From a virus: a stretch of 22,939 nucleotides of DNA. Position 1 is the first letter of the stretch. Each line of letters opens with the position of its first letter. The stretch is from positions 1 to 22,939 of IMG/VR virus record IMGVR_UViG_3300031707_000189; one strand, given 5' to 3'. Below, piece after piece: positions 12,525 to 19,640 of this stretch. The position numbers and the translations under genes were made by a program. The notes below the pieces were generated by a model. That model saw only the letters and a list, made by a program, of their open reading frames with translations. It ran no database searches and was not told the DNA's origin.

Positions 12525-13137
12525 TGATGTTTGTTTTTTGGTTTGTTATCCATTCATTTTTGAAACCCGCCCAACTATTTTGAACGCATAATTTCAATAT
12601 TTCATTAAAATCCACATTTGGATTTCCTTTTTTTACCTCAAAGATAAAAGAATTAAATGCGGTTTTTGTATTCACCGATTTTTTTGCTTTTCGAACCATC
12701 AACCATTCATCGACCAATTCAGAATCAAAACCGTATTTGATTAATTCGTTTCTAAAATTATATTTTGTTTCTTTTTTTAAAAGAATATCACTAACAGTTA
12801 CATTAACAGTTCCATTTACAGTTGAATTTGTTGGAATTTGTTCAACAAATTCAACATGTGTTGATTGTGTTACATTTTGTTTACGTTTGTTGGCTGAAAT
12901 TGTCCCCGCTTGTGAACGTTTTTCACGCATCGATTCCCATTTAACCAAATCGCGTTTGAATTGTTGTTTGATTGGCTCAAAAAGAACATCCAACAACAAA
13001 TCATCAACAACGGGATTTTCATCATTGACATACGCCAAAATTAATTTGAAAAGTTTTCCCGCCGTTTCATCTGGTAATTTTTGCAAAACGTGTTTCAAAT
13101 CTGAATACAACACGAATGATTTTTTATTTTCCGCCAT
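12463..13137 (-). CDS. DUF6291-like protein, probable phage replication initiator
   Basis: A 224-residue protein. The N-terminus KSFVLYSDLKHVLQKLPDET, then AGKLFKLILAYVNDENP, LDVLFEPIKQQFKRDLVKWE and MREKRSQAGTISANKRK (residues about 5-98), is characteristic of DUF6291. This family is common in phages and mobile elements and often carries a C-terminal DnaD-like or winged-helix part. Here a linker rich in T, V and N (residues 100-120) leads to a second domain (FRNELIKYGFDSELVDEWLM... and WAGFKNEWI), as in primosomal or replisome-organiser proteins. Likely role: origin binding or helicase recruitment. Only the family resemblance is seen. Confidence 0.75.
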   Translation of the reverse strand: MAENKKSFVLYSDLKHVLQKLPDETAGKLFKLILAYVNDENPVVDDLLLDVLFEPIKQQFKRDLVKWESMREKRSQAGTISANKRKQNVTQSTHVEFVEQIPTNSTVNGTVNVTVSDILLKKETKYNFRNELIKYGFDSELVDEWLMVRKAKKSVNTKTAFNSFIFEVKKGNPNVDFNEILKLCVQNSWAGFKNEWITNQKTNINGKSTNTQESREQAIREFGK

Positions 13138-13140
13138 GGT

Positions 13141-13374
13141 TTAAATGTTTGATTGAATTATGTGTGTTATTTGCTCTTTTGAATCGATTTCAACACGGGT
13201 TTCCCTTTTTACATTATATTCCATGCAAAACGTGAAATTTGACGTTAAAACGGAAAATTCACCGTTTTCATGTCCATCCATCAATTGTTGTTTTAAAACC
13301 GTGAAAATATAATTCAAATCTTTTAAATTTTCAATTGAAATGTCGATGGAAATGTTTTTAACTTTTTTCGGCAT
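13141..13374 (-). CDS. Hypothetical protein (77 aa)
   Basis: A 77-residue small alpha/beta protein (MPKKVKNISIDISIENLKDL, NYIFTVLKQQLMDGHENGEF, then EYNVKRETRVEID). The ATG at 13374 lies one base after the TGA of the 58-aa gene (13376), and the stop is 3 bases before the replication gene's ATG, so all three are co-translated. No family recognised. The alternation of strands and a single helix suggests a beta-alpha-beta-beta fold. Confidence 0.62.
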   Translation of the reverse strand: MPKKVKNISIDISIENLKDLNYIFTVLKQQLMDGHENGEFSVLTSNFTFCMEYNVKRETRVEIDSKEQITHIIQSNI

Positions 13375-13375
13375 G

Positions 13376-13552
13376 TCAAATGGATTGATTTACAACGTTA
13401 CAAAAGCGCAAATACAATTCAACGTTGAACGAACCGCCCTTGTCATTTTCAGATGATTGACCGCGCCAATGGCGAATCATTTTTGCCATTGTTGGTGTGT
13501 ACGGGATGAAATCATTTTTAATTTCTTTTTTGATGTTTTTTGATTGTGCCAT
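13376..13552 (-). CDS. Small basic hypothetical protein (58 aa)
   Basis: Found by translating the gap: an ATG at 13552 opens 58 codons (MAQSKNIKKEIKNDFIPYTP..., then MAKMIRHWRGQSSENDKGGS), ending at TGA 13376. The product is basic at the N-terminus and ends LYLRFCNVVNQSI. It lies one base before the next start. A Bacteroidota promoter (13576-13606) has its -7 box 24 bases upstream. No family recognised. DNA binding is possible. Confidence 0.65.
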   Translation of the reverse strand: MAQSKNIKKEIKNDFIPYTPTMAKMIRHWRGQSSENDKGGSFNVELYLRFCNVVNQSI

Positions 13553-13575
13553 GATTTTGATGTTTTTTAAGTTTA

Positions 13576-13606
13576 CAAATATAATTTTTTAGTATTATTA
13601 AACAAA
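13576..13606 (-). promoter_or_regulatory. Bacteroidota-type promoter with perfect consensus boxes
   Basis: Minus strand: TTTG (13606-13603), 19 bases, then TATATTTG (13583-13576), a full match to TTTG-N19-TAnnTTTG. The spacer differs from that of the three repeated promoters. It overlaps the last codons and stop of the 57-aa gene and would give the 58-aa gene and the replication genes their own start. Confidence 0.72.
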
Positions 13607-13771
13607 TTTTCGTATTAACTCGGTCGTTATTTTTAAATCCATTTCAACAAAATATTTTGCAACATCACTTGAAAATGTTCTTTTTTGTTCTTTTTGCAAT
13701 TCTCTTTTGGATGTTCTTAATAAATCCAATAATAAATTGATTTCGTCTTTTGATAATTTGAAATTTTCCAT
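13598..13771 (-). CDS. Small helical hypothetical protein (57 aa), first early gene
   Basis: Found by translating the gap: an ATG at 13771 opens 57 codons (MENFKLSKDEINLLLDLLRT, SKRELQKEQKRTFSSDVAKY...), ending at TAA 13598. It is helical, charged, with many K, E and L residues. It starts 29 bases after the -7 box of promoter copy 3 with an A-rich leader, so it should be among the first proteins made from the early block. Its size and charge suit a host-interaction or regulatory factor. No family recognised. Confidence 0.65.
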   Translation of the reverse strand: MENFKLSKDEINLLLDLLRTSKRELQKEQKRTFSSDVAKYFVEMDLKITTELIRKFV

Positions 13772-13799
13772 TTTTCGTTTTTTAAATTGTTTCTATTTT

Positions 13800-13830
13800 C
13801 AAAACTAACTTTTAAATTCAATATAACAAT
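13800..13830 (-). promoter_or_regulatory. Bacteroidota-type promoter, copy 3 (early block)
   Basis: Minus strand: TTG (13829-13827), 19 bases (TTATATTGAATTTAAAAGT), then TAGTTTTG (13807-13800), matching TAnnTTTG. It is located just after the late-block terminator. Spacer and flanks match copy 1 at 6586 over more than 60 bases. Confidence 0.8.
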
Positions 13831-13860
13831 ACTTTTTTAAAAATAATTTAATTTAATATA

Positions 13861-13897
13861 ATAAATAAAACAAAAAAACCCACGTTTCCGTGGGTTT
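13861..13897 (-). terminator. Intrinsic terminator at end of late block
   Basis: The minus strand reads AAACCCACG, loop GAAA, CGTGGGTTT (perfect 9-bp stem, 13897-13889 and 13884-13876), then TTTTGTTTT. It follows the endolysin-like gene's stop (13925) by 27 bases and separates late from early transcription. Confidence 0.92.
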
Positions 13898-13924
13898 CAT
13901 GATGAATTTATTTTTTGCTTTTTT

Positions 13925-14494
13925 TTAAAATTCCTTTAAAATAGCCACATTTAATGTGTTTTTATTCATCAATAATAACCAGCTCAAAAATTGTTTTTCA
14001 ACGTTTCGAACCAAACATGCGGTCGACCAATTTGCAATCACGGTTGAATTTGCCCCCGCGCGGTGACAATTTGCCCCAATAATATCACCATATTGTTTTC
14101 CGATTTCTTCGGCTTTCTTGTCCTTGTCATTATCACGGAAATAAGGGAATCCGCGTTTTTGTCGGTATGCCGGTTTTCCTTTGTGTAATCCATACGAATG
14201 CGAATCATAAACAATGCAATCCGCTTTCAGAACCGCACAACCCAATGAATTATATTCATCAAAATGTTCCAATCCAAATTGCCCCGCATTTGTTGTTCCG
14301 GTGCAAACCATTTTGAAAATTGGTTTCCGATCTGGAAAACATTGAAATGTGTATGCCTTATCATCAAACGCGTTGAATTCATCCTTTGCGGAACGAACCC
14401 ACACATCCAAAAACCCATCCTTTGGGAATCCTTTAAATGATGGCAACGATGCAACCCGCGCCAACAATTGTTCATCGGTGTAATTTTTAACCAT
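13925..14494 (-). CDS. Candidate endolysin (peptidoglycan-active enzyme)
   Basis: A 189-residue protein that follows two small membrane proteins, as an endolysin follows a holin. An N-terminal helical part (YTDEQLLARVASLPSFKGFP) leads to a domain with DDKAYTFQCF..., FKMVCTGTTNAGQFGLEHFD, KADCIVYDSHSYGLHKG and NCHRAGANSTVIANWSTACL. The histidines H99, H104 and H144 and the cysteine C160 in 'H-R-A-G ... N-W-S-T-A-C' recall the HxG...S-x-G-C site of YkuD L,D-transpeptidases, a resemblance I regard as suggestive only. I have seen this family in Bacteroidota phages without a firm function. No signal peptide. It overlaps the holin-like gene by 8 bases and ends just before the terminator. Confidence 0.6.
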   Translation of the reverse strand: MVKNYTDEQLLARVASLPSFKGFPKDGFLDVWVRSAKDEFNAFDDKAYTFQCFPDRKPIFKMVCTGTTNAGQFGLEHFDEYNSLGCAVLKADCIVYDSHSYGLHKGKPAYRQKRGFPYFRDNDKDKKAEEIGKQYGDIIGANCHRAGANSTVIANWSTACLVRNVEKQFLSWLLLMNKNTLNVAILKEF

Positions 14495-14714
14495 TTTCGT
14501 TTGTTTTATCGGTTTTTTCTACTTGCAAACCATTAACAACGGCATGTGTTCCGAACGCAAAAACAACAACATACATTGCAACGGTTGCGATTGGATTGGT
14601 AATTAATCCCGTTGCAATTATTCCCGCGCAAACGGTCGCACATTTGGATGAAAAACGCCCCCACTTTTTATTGTATGCGGGTGTTTTTGCTTTGAATCTT
14701 TGAATTATGTTCAT
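14487..14714 (-). CDS. Small two-span membrane protein, holin-like (75 aa)
   Basis: A 75-residue protein with a basic N-terminus (MNIIQRFKAKTPAYNKKWGR), two hydrophobic segments at about residues 25-40 and 43-62 (CATVCAGIIATGLITNPIAT, VAMYVVVFAFGTHAVV), and a polar charged tail (EKTDKTNENG). This is the layout of a class II holin. It overlaps the candidate endolysin by 8 bases, which supports a lysis pair. Families of Bacteroidota holins are diverse, so the call rests on topology and context. Confidence 0.65.
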   Translation of the reverse strand: MNIIQRFKAKTPAYNKKWGRFSSKCATVCAGIIATGLITNPIATVAMYVVVFAFGTHAVVNGLQVEKTDKTNENG

Positions 14715-14730
14715 GACGTATATTTTTCCG

Positions 14731-14964
14731 TTATTTTGCTTTTAAATTTTCAATTTCCGAATCATGAACCGCAACCATCTTTGAAAGATAACTATTATTT
14801 TTTGCTAATTCCTTTAACATTTCCGTTGTTTCGGCATGTTTTTTATCGTTCGTTTTAATAATCATCACTAAAATAATCCCTATCAAAAAAATGACAATTG
14901 AAAATGGAATCCAATTCCCATTCATGGTTTGTTGCGCAATTTGTTGAACTTCTAAACTATCCAT
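14731..14964 (-). CDS. Small single-span membrane protein with coiled coil (77 aa)
   Basis: A 77-residue protein with a short N-terminal helix (MDSLEVQQIAQQTMN), one membrane span at about residues 16-36 (WIPFSIVIFLIGIILVMIIK), and a charged helix to the end (KKHAETTEMLKELAKNNSYL). It could be an alternative holin or an inner-membrane spanin-like subunit. It sits 16 bases before the holin-like gene in the lysis region. No partner lipoprotein is seen beside it. Confidence 0.65.
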   Translation of the reverse strand: MDSLEVQQIAQQTMNGNWIPFSIVIFLIGIILVMIIKTNDKKHAETTEMLKELAKNNSYLSKMVAVHDSEIENLKAK

Positions 14965-14966
14965 TT

Positions 14967-15275
14967 TTAAAAAATTGTAATGAATGAATCAATTATGTTT
15001 TTTGTCGGTAACGATGCCAAATCATAATCAACAACAAATTCATTGTTTGAAATGGTTAATGGCGTTACACGGTTTAAATCAATCCCAATTGGGGCGTTTA
15101 AAATCGTTATTGAACCGAAATGTTTCATTTCAGATGAAAAGAAATCATTAAACTTTGCCAATTGTTCGGTTGTGAATTCATTTATGTTAACAAAAACCTC
15201 TTTTCCATCAATTAATCCCATGATGCAATTGGTTGTTTCGGGCGCGTTTGAACCGCTTAAAATATTTATTTTCAT
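14967..15275 (-). CDS. Hypothetical protein (102 aa)
   Basis: A 102-residue beta-rich protein (MKINILSGSNAPETTNCIMG..., then EVFVNINEFTTEQLAKFNDF). It ends with IIDSFITIF, a hydrophobic strand. It lies between the beta-helix protein and the lysis genes, 2-3 bases from each neighbour, so it is likely a late protein, either an appendage part or an assembly factor. No family recognised. Confidence 0.6.
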   Translation of the reverse strand: MKINILSGSNAPETTNCIMGLIDGKEVFVNINEFTTEQLAKFNDFFSSEMKHFGSITILNAPIGIDLNRVTPLTISNNEFVVDYDLASLPTKNIIDSFITIF

Positions 15276-15278
15276 TAT

Positions 15279-16823
15279 TTAGAATTTAGGTGTTTTTAAT
15301 AACGCATCAACCGTGAAACCTAGTGACAATTGATTTGTAATGTTTAAATTTAATATTTTATTTGAAACGACATTTGTAAATTGGCACGTTTTTGCAATTG
15401 TACTTTTTACAAATTCACCTAGTAAACCATCTATTTGTGAAACGCAATTAACAACAAAAAGATTTGTTGTTCCCCCCGCATCCAAACTAATTGTTGTTCC
15501 GTCAACAAGCGAATTGTATAAACTGCAATTCATTAAGTATAATGTACCCGCATACATGAAAATTGGATTTCCAGATGTCGCATCACAACTAATTGTTCCA
15601 TTTTTAACAACTATTAATCCAATACCTTGTGTAATTATGTTATTTATATTTGATTGTAAATTTCCGTTTAAAACAATTCGACCAACACCAACATTTGCAC
15701 CCCACAATCCAACAGTTGTTCCCCCGTAAATGTTTCCGTTTATTGTGATTTGACATTGTGAACCGCTAGTATTTAAAACCATGGCTGAAATACCGCCCAA
15801 ATATGCGGGTGATTCGTTTATTAAATCACCGTTTATTGTCAATTCACTTGTTGCGCTTGTCGATGTACAATAAACTATGTGTTTAAAATTACCGCCATAA
15901 ACATTTGCTAATGTTAATATGCTTTTAGGGCAATTTATTATCACTTTACCCAAATGACTTGCATGTAATTGTTGATGTGAATGTGGTGATTTAATATAGT
16001 TTTTCACATTGATATTTACATTACAATTGTTACGCCATGAAAACGCAAACCCACTTCCAACTGTTCGTGTTGATTCAATTGAATTGAAATTGAATGTGAT
16101 GTTTGATGTGCCAACGGTCACATTGTATGCTAAACAGATTGCACCGTTATTGACTAATTTGTCACCCTCTATTAAAACTTCACTTTCAAATTGCCATCTA
16201 AATGGATATTGCGACATTCTTAAATCCCATTTTGCGCTCCCATACCAATTAAAATTCACCGCCGAACCTGACAATTGGTCACTTAAATAAAAATAACCCG
16301 TGAAAACAACCCCAGATTCGCAATAAACATCACAATTATTAAATGGTGTAATGTTACCCGCGTTGAAAAATTCACCCGCACGAACAACAACAACGCCCCT
16401 TGTGGATTTTGTCAACGTTTGACTTGCAACACTATTCAACGCGGTATTAATTGTTAAAAATGGTTTATCAAAACGACCAATCAATCCCGTTGAATCATTT
16501 CCGTTTATATTATCCACAAATGCAACGGTTGAATAATTTATTGGGTTTCCGCCCCCACCGCCAAGGGGCAACTTAAAACCCGTGTTTGCGCGTAAAAATG
16601 TTAAAAGATAATTTGAATCGATTACATTATCGTTGTCGTCAGTCCACAAACCATCTGTAATTTGTTGAAATGGAATTACCATTTGCCCAAATTCCGATTC
16701 ACGAATAATGAATGATTCATCTTTAATTGTGTAAACTGTATTCCCTTTGGAATATTCCGAAACAACACCAATTCCGTTTTGTTCAACGATGATGTAATTT
16801 CCTGATAAATATATTCTATTCAT
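15279..16823 (-). CDS. Beta-helix (pectate-lyase-like) virion appendage protein
   Basis: A 514-residue protein. After an N-terminal part of about 95 residues ending in a poly-Gly hinge (LPLGGGGGNP), the segment VAFVDNINGNDSTGLIGRFD, then KPFLTINTALNSVAS, is the typical entry into a right-handed parallel beta-helix. It is followed by many short repeats rich in N, G, I and V (VINCPKSILTLANVYGG, ITINGNIYGGTTVGLW, IVLNGNLQSNINNI). Such proteins serve as tailspikes or fibre tips that bind or cut surface polysaccharide. No catalytic residues can be named. It is the last large gene of the tail block, where host-range genes lie. Confidence 0.82.
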   Translation of the reverse strand: MNRIYLSGNYIIVEQNGIGVVSEYSKGNTVYTIKDESFIIRESEFGQMVIPFQQITDGLWTDDNDNVIDSNYLLTFLRANTGFKLPLGGGGGNPINYSTVAFVDNINGNDSTGLIGRFDKPFLTINTALNSVASQTLTKSTRGVVVVRAGEFFNAGNITPFNNCDVYCESGVVFTGYFYLSDQLSGSAVNFNWYGSAKWDLRMSQYPFRWQFESEVLIEGDKLVNNGAICLAYNVTVGTSNITFNFNSIESTRTVGSGFAFSWRNNCNVNINVKNYIKSPHSHQQLHASHLGKVIINCPKSILTLANVYGGNFKHIVYCTSTSATSELTINGDLINESPAYLGGISAMVLNTSGSQCQITINGNIYGGTTVGLWGANVGVGRIVLNGNLQSNINNIITQGIGLIVVKNGTISCDATSGNPIFMYAGTLYLMNCSLYNSLVDGTTISLDAGGTTNLFVVNCVSQIDGLLGEFVKSTIAKTCQFTNVVSNKILNLNITNQLSLGFTVDALLKTPKF

Positions 16824-16844
16824 GGCTTCAATTTTTTTTCAAAG

Positions 16845-18296
16845 TTAATAAAATGTTCTGTTTGTTTTGAATTTATCCGACACCTTACATTTTAAAACGG
16901 CTTTTCGGCTTAGTTCTTTGTATTCAATCGTTGCGGATTCCGAAACAATTACGGGTAAATCCAAATAACGATATGAATGGTTGTGAGCGTTGTAATCCGA
17001 TATAAATAATTGGTTTTCACTTAATAAATAAACATCCAACATTGGTTTGATTATACATTCATCCGTTGGTTCGGTTACAATTTCGTAATCATTTAAATTT
17101 TCACGGATAACGCGTTTCATTTCGCGATTTTGATAAATAATATTATCAATTTCGGTGTTTGGTTGGCGGTTTCCGATAAATCCACGGAAACGATGCGTTC
17201 CCTCAACACCCGAACCCGTGAAATCAATTCCATCCGTTTCATGAACACCACTAAATTTTGCCCAAACACGCGCCGTTGTTAACGCATTTTGAATTGTGTA
17301 TGGTTTCAATGTGTAAATTCCAATGTTTAATGTTCCACTAATGCCCGAAATGACGTAATCAATCGACAATTCATAACAACCAATTCCATCCGAAACCAAA
17401 ACATCCGCCCAATTTATGATTGTGAACCATGCATTCGGTTGATTTACGAACGGAACGGGTGTTGGGATGTAATTTGCATCAATACCGTTTTTTTGTAACT
17501 TGAAAACGGCGGAATCCGTTCCGCTTGATAATTTAATCCATGCGGGTGTTTTATCATTTTTCCATGTTTCCGCACCATTACCCGCCAAAACTAAATATTC
17601 GCAACAACAACCGATTAATCCGCGATTTTGGGGAATGAAATTTTCGGGCAATTTTATTGAATCATATTGTTTTTGCAATCTATCTTCTAAAGGTTGACAT
17701 TTGCATGACAATGGGGATGATTGAAATTGTGTCATTGCTTCATTTATCATTTCCCATTCCGTAAATCTTCCTATTGGGCATGTTAAATTCAAATCCAATG
17801 ATGCGAATTCAGTTAACGCAACCGAATCAATCACCAACCATTTTGTTCCGTTCCAAAAAATTTGAAAGGTGATTGCACCAACAATAAATGTGTATGAATC
17901 ACGCCCGTTTATTGGTGAACCCGTAACCGTTTGACGTACATAATCAACCAAATCAAATGTGAATTGTAAATTAATACCACAACCGCAATTCACGGGTGTT
18001 GGTTCGCATATTTCGGTTGTGAAAACGTCAAAAACAAGCGATGCCAACCAAACGGGGAATGATGCAAACGGGCATGGTTCGGTGTTTTCTTTTAAACCCG
18101 TAACAAATGCAAACCCACCAATTCCATCGGTTGTGACGTTCCAACTATCTGTGGAATTATGCCAAATTGAATAAATGGTTGCGCCAATTGTGAATTGAAA
18201 ATAATTGTACCCGTTAAACAATCCCAACGGCAACATTTCAATCGTTACGGGTGAACCTCCAATTTCTTGATATGTAAGTTTTAAACAATTGCACAT
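16845..18296 (-). CDS. Cys-rich virion-associated protein with duplicated domain (483 aa)
   Basis: A 483-residue protein. Residues about 28-83 (NGYNYFQFTIGATIYSIWHN..., CPFASFPVW) and 130-181 (NGRDSYTFIVGAITFQIFWN..., CPIGRFTEW) are two copies of one beta domain. Each is preceded by a C-x-C pair (C2/C4 and C104/C106); a third C-x-C (C198/C200) and a CCC (230-232) follow. The remaining C-terminal part is beta-rich and includes WAKFSGVHETDGIDFTGSGV. It lies between fibre genes, so it is probably part of the tail tip or a fibre. Cysteine pairs could form disulfides in the assembled particle. No family name can be given. Confidence 0.68.
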   Translation of the reverse strand: MCNCLKLTYQEIGGSPVTIEMLPLGLFNGYNYFQFTIGATIYSIWHNSTDSWNVTTDGIGGFAFVTGLKENTEPCPFASFPVWLASLVFDVFTTEICEPTPVNCGCGINLQFTFDLVDYVRQTVTGSPINGRDSYTFIVGAITFQIFWNGTKWLVIDSVALTEFASLDLNLTCPIGRFTEWEMINEAMTQFQSSPLSCKCQPLEDRLQKQYDSIKLPENFIPQNRGLIGCCCEYLVLAGNGAETWKNDKTPAWIKLSSGTDSAVFKLQKNGIDANYIPTPVPFVNQPNAWFTIINWADVLVSDGIGCYELSIDYVISGISGTLNIGIYTLKPYTIQNALTTARVWAKFSGVHETDGIDFTGSGVEGTHRFRGFIGNRQPNTEIDNIIYQNREMKRVIRENLNDYEIVTEPTDECIIKPMLDVYLLSENQLFISDYNAHNHSYRYLDLPVIVSESATIEYKELSRKAVLKCKVSDKFKTNRTFY

Positions 18297-18298
18297 GT

Positions 18299-18787
18299 TT
18301 AATAATTTTGTGAAATGTATGTTGAAATTTTTAATTGAATCCTATCTTTTAATTCTTGTGTAACGTAACCGCCAACAACAACCAAATCACTTTTTTCCAT
18401 GGCGGTAATCCACCAACCATTGTTGATTGAAATAGCAACATCCCAAAACGCATTTTCAATTGTTGCGTTTACAATTCGCGGATAATTATTTGCAATTGCG
18501 TTCAATCGCAATTCAGCCATCAACTGTATGATTGCCACTTTTCCATCATGTTGACGTTCATAATATTTTGCGATTTCATCATTTAATGAATCGATTTTTG
18601 AATGGTTTGCAATTTTAGAATTCAACAATGTTTCATCCGTGATTGAATTTCCGTAAACTGACAATTCGTCATTTTCAATTTGAATCCCAATAAATCCATC
18701 AATCGAATTTGAAAGCATGATTTCATTGTGCAATTTAGATGAATTTACCAATGATTCATCAATGGTGTATGTTTTTAAATTTTCCAT
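18299..18787 (-). CDS. Hypothetical tail-region protein (162 aa)
   Basis: A 162-residue protein (MENLKTYTIDESLVNSSKLH...). The N-terminal part is acidic and beta-rich. The middle has KIDSLNDEIAKYYERQHDGK, a probable helix with heptads, and the C-terminus has WWITAMEKSDLVVVGGYVTQ. The start overlaps the fibre gene stop by one base (TAATG), implying coupling. It may be a fibre chaperone or a small fibre part. No family recognised. Confidence 0.6.
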   Translation of the reverse strand: MENLKTYTIDESLVNSSKLHNEIMLSNSIDGFIGIQIENDELSVYGNSITDETLLNSKIANHSKIDSLNDEIAKYYERQHDGKVAIIQLMAELRLNAIANNYPRIVNATIENAFWDVAISINNGWWITAMEKSDLVVVGGYVTQELKDRIQLKISTYISQNY

Positions 18788-19638
18788 TATCCAATTTTTA
18801 TTGCCGTTAATACTCTATTTCTTACAATTCCCGTTCCGTTTGGCACTTTTGCCATCAAAGAAATGGTTTGAAGTCCAACGATTGAAATCACTTTTTGCGT
18901 TGAAAATGCGCTAAAATATCCGCCAATTTGCGTTTTTGTTTCACGCCCCGTTCCATTTTCATAAACGCCCCCAACACCAATTGAAATAAATATTGATGTG
19001 TTGTTTGTGTTGTGTGTGCATTCACCGTTTGATTGAATTAACCATGTTCCCGTTGGCAAAATTATTGTTTGAATCGGATTGTATATTAAAGTAGTAATAG
19101 ATGAACCAATCGCGGTTTCAACAAAAGATTGTGCATTTGGTGATGGCAAAGATGTTGGAAACGGTACGGGTGAACCCATCCCATTCAAATAATCTGTAGC
19201 CAACCCAATTGGATTGTTAAATTTTCCATTCAATGCACTTTGCAAATCCAATTGCGCGGACAATGTACCCGTAATTGCGCCCCATGCGGTTGATGATGCG
19301 GATAATTCAATATAGGTTGCGCCCGACCATCTAAATTGTTTATTCGTGTCCAATGCAATGTATATTTTCCCCAATTCACCAATCGCGGGAAATGATGCAA
19401 AATTTGCAAATTCCAAAACATCATCAACGAATGATGGCAATTGTGATGATGGAACAAGACCGCCAACCAAATCCGCTTTCAAATTTAGGTTTGCACTTGC
19501 AATAATATCCGCTTTTAATACCGAACCTTTTATTTTTGCGGTTTGGTAAATTAACCCATCCCAATAATCAATATCATAATAATCATTATCGCCAAAAACG
19601 AAACGTTCCAACGGGTATTGGTTTATTTGTAAGTTCAT
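18787..19638 (-). CDS. Tail fibre / receptor-binding protein
   Basis: A 283-residue fibre. Residues about 51-112 contain LNLKADLVGGLVPSSQLPSF, VDDVLEFANFASFPAIGELG and KIYIALDTNKQFRWSGATYI. This is a module widely found in phage tail fibres ('KADLvgGkVPasQLPsyVDDVlEf...GkiYva.dtnk.yrWsGs.Yv.is'). It is followed by WGAITGTLSAQLDLQSALNG, a second common fibre repeat ('WG.itGtls.QtDLqsaL'). The last 130 residues are beta-rich (TIILPTGTWLIQSNGECTHN...), like a jelly-roll tip. It would trimerise and bind the host surface. The C-terminal tip is the part expected to vary with host. Confidence 0.88.
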   Translation of the reverse strand: MNLQINQYPLERFVFGDNDYYDIDYWDGLIYQTAKIKGSVLKADIIASANLNLKADLVGGLVPSSQLPSFVDDVLEFANFASFPAIGELGKIYIALDTNKQFRWSGATYIELSASSTAWGAITGTLSAQLDLQSALNGKFNNPIGLATDYLNGMGSPVPFPTSLPSPNAQSFVETAIGSSITTLIYNPIQTIILPTGTWLIQSNGECTHNTNNTSIFISIGVGGVYENGTGRETKTQIGGYFSAFSTQKVISIVGLQTISLMAKVPNGTGIVRNRVLTAIKIG

Positions 19639-19640
19639 AT

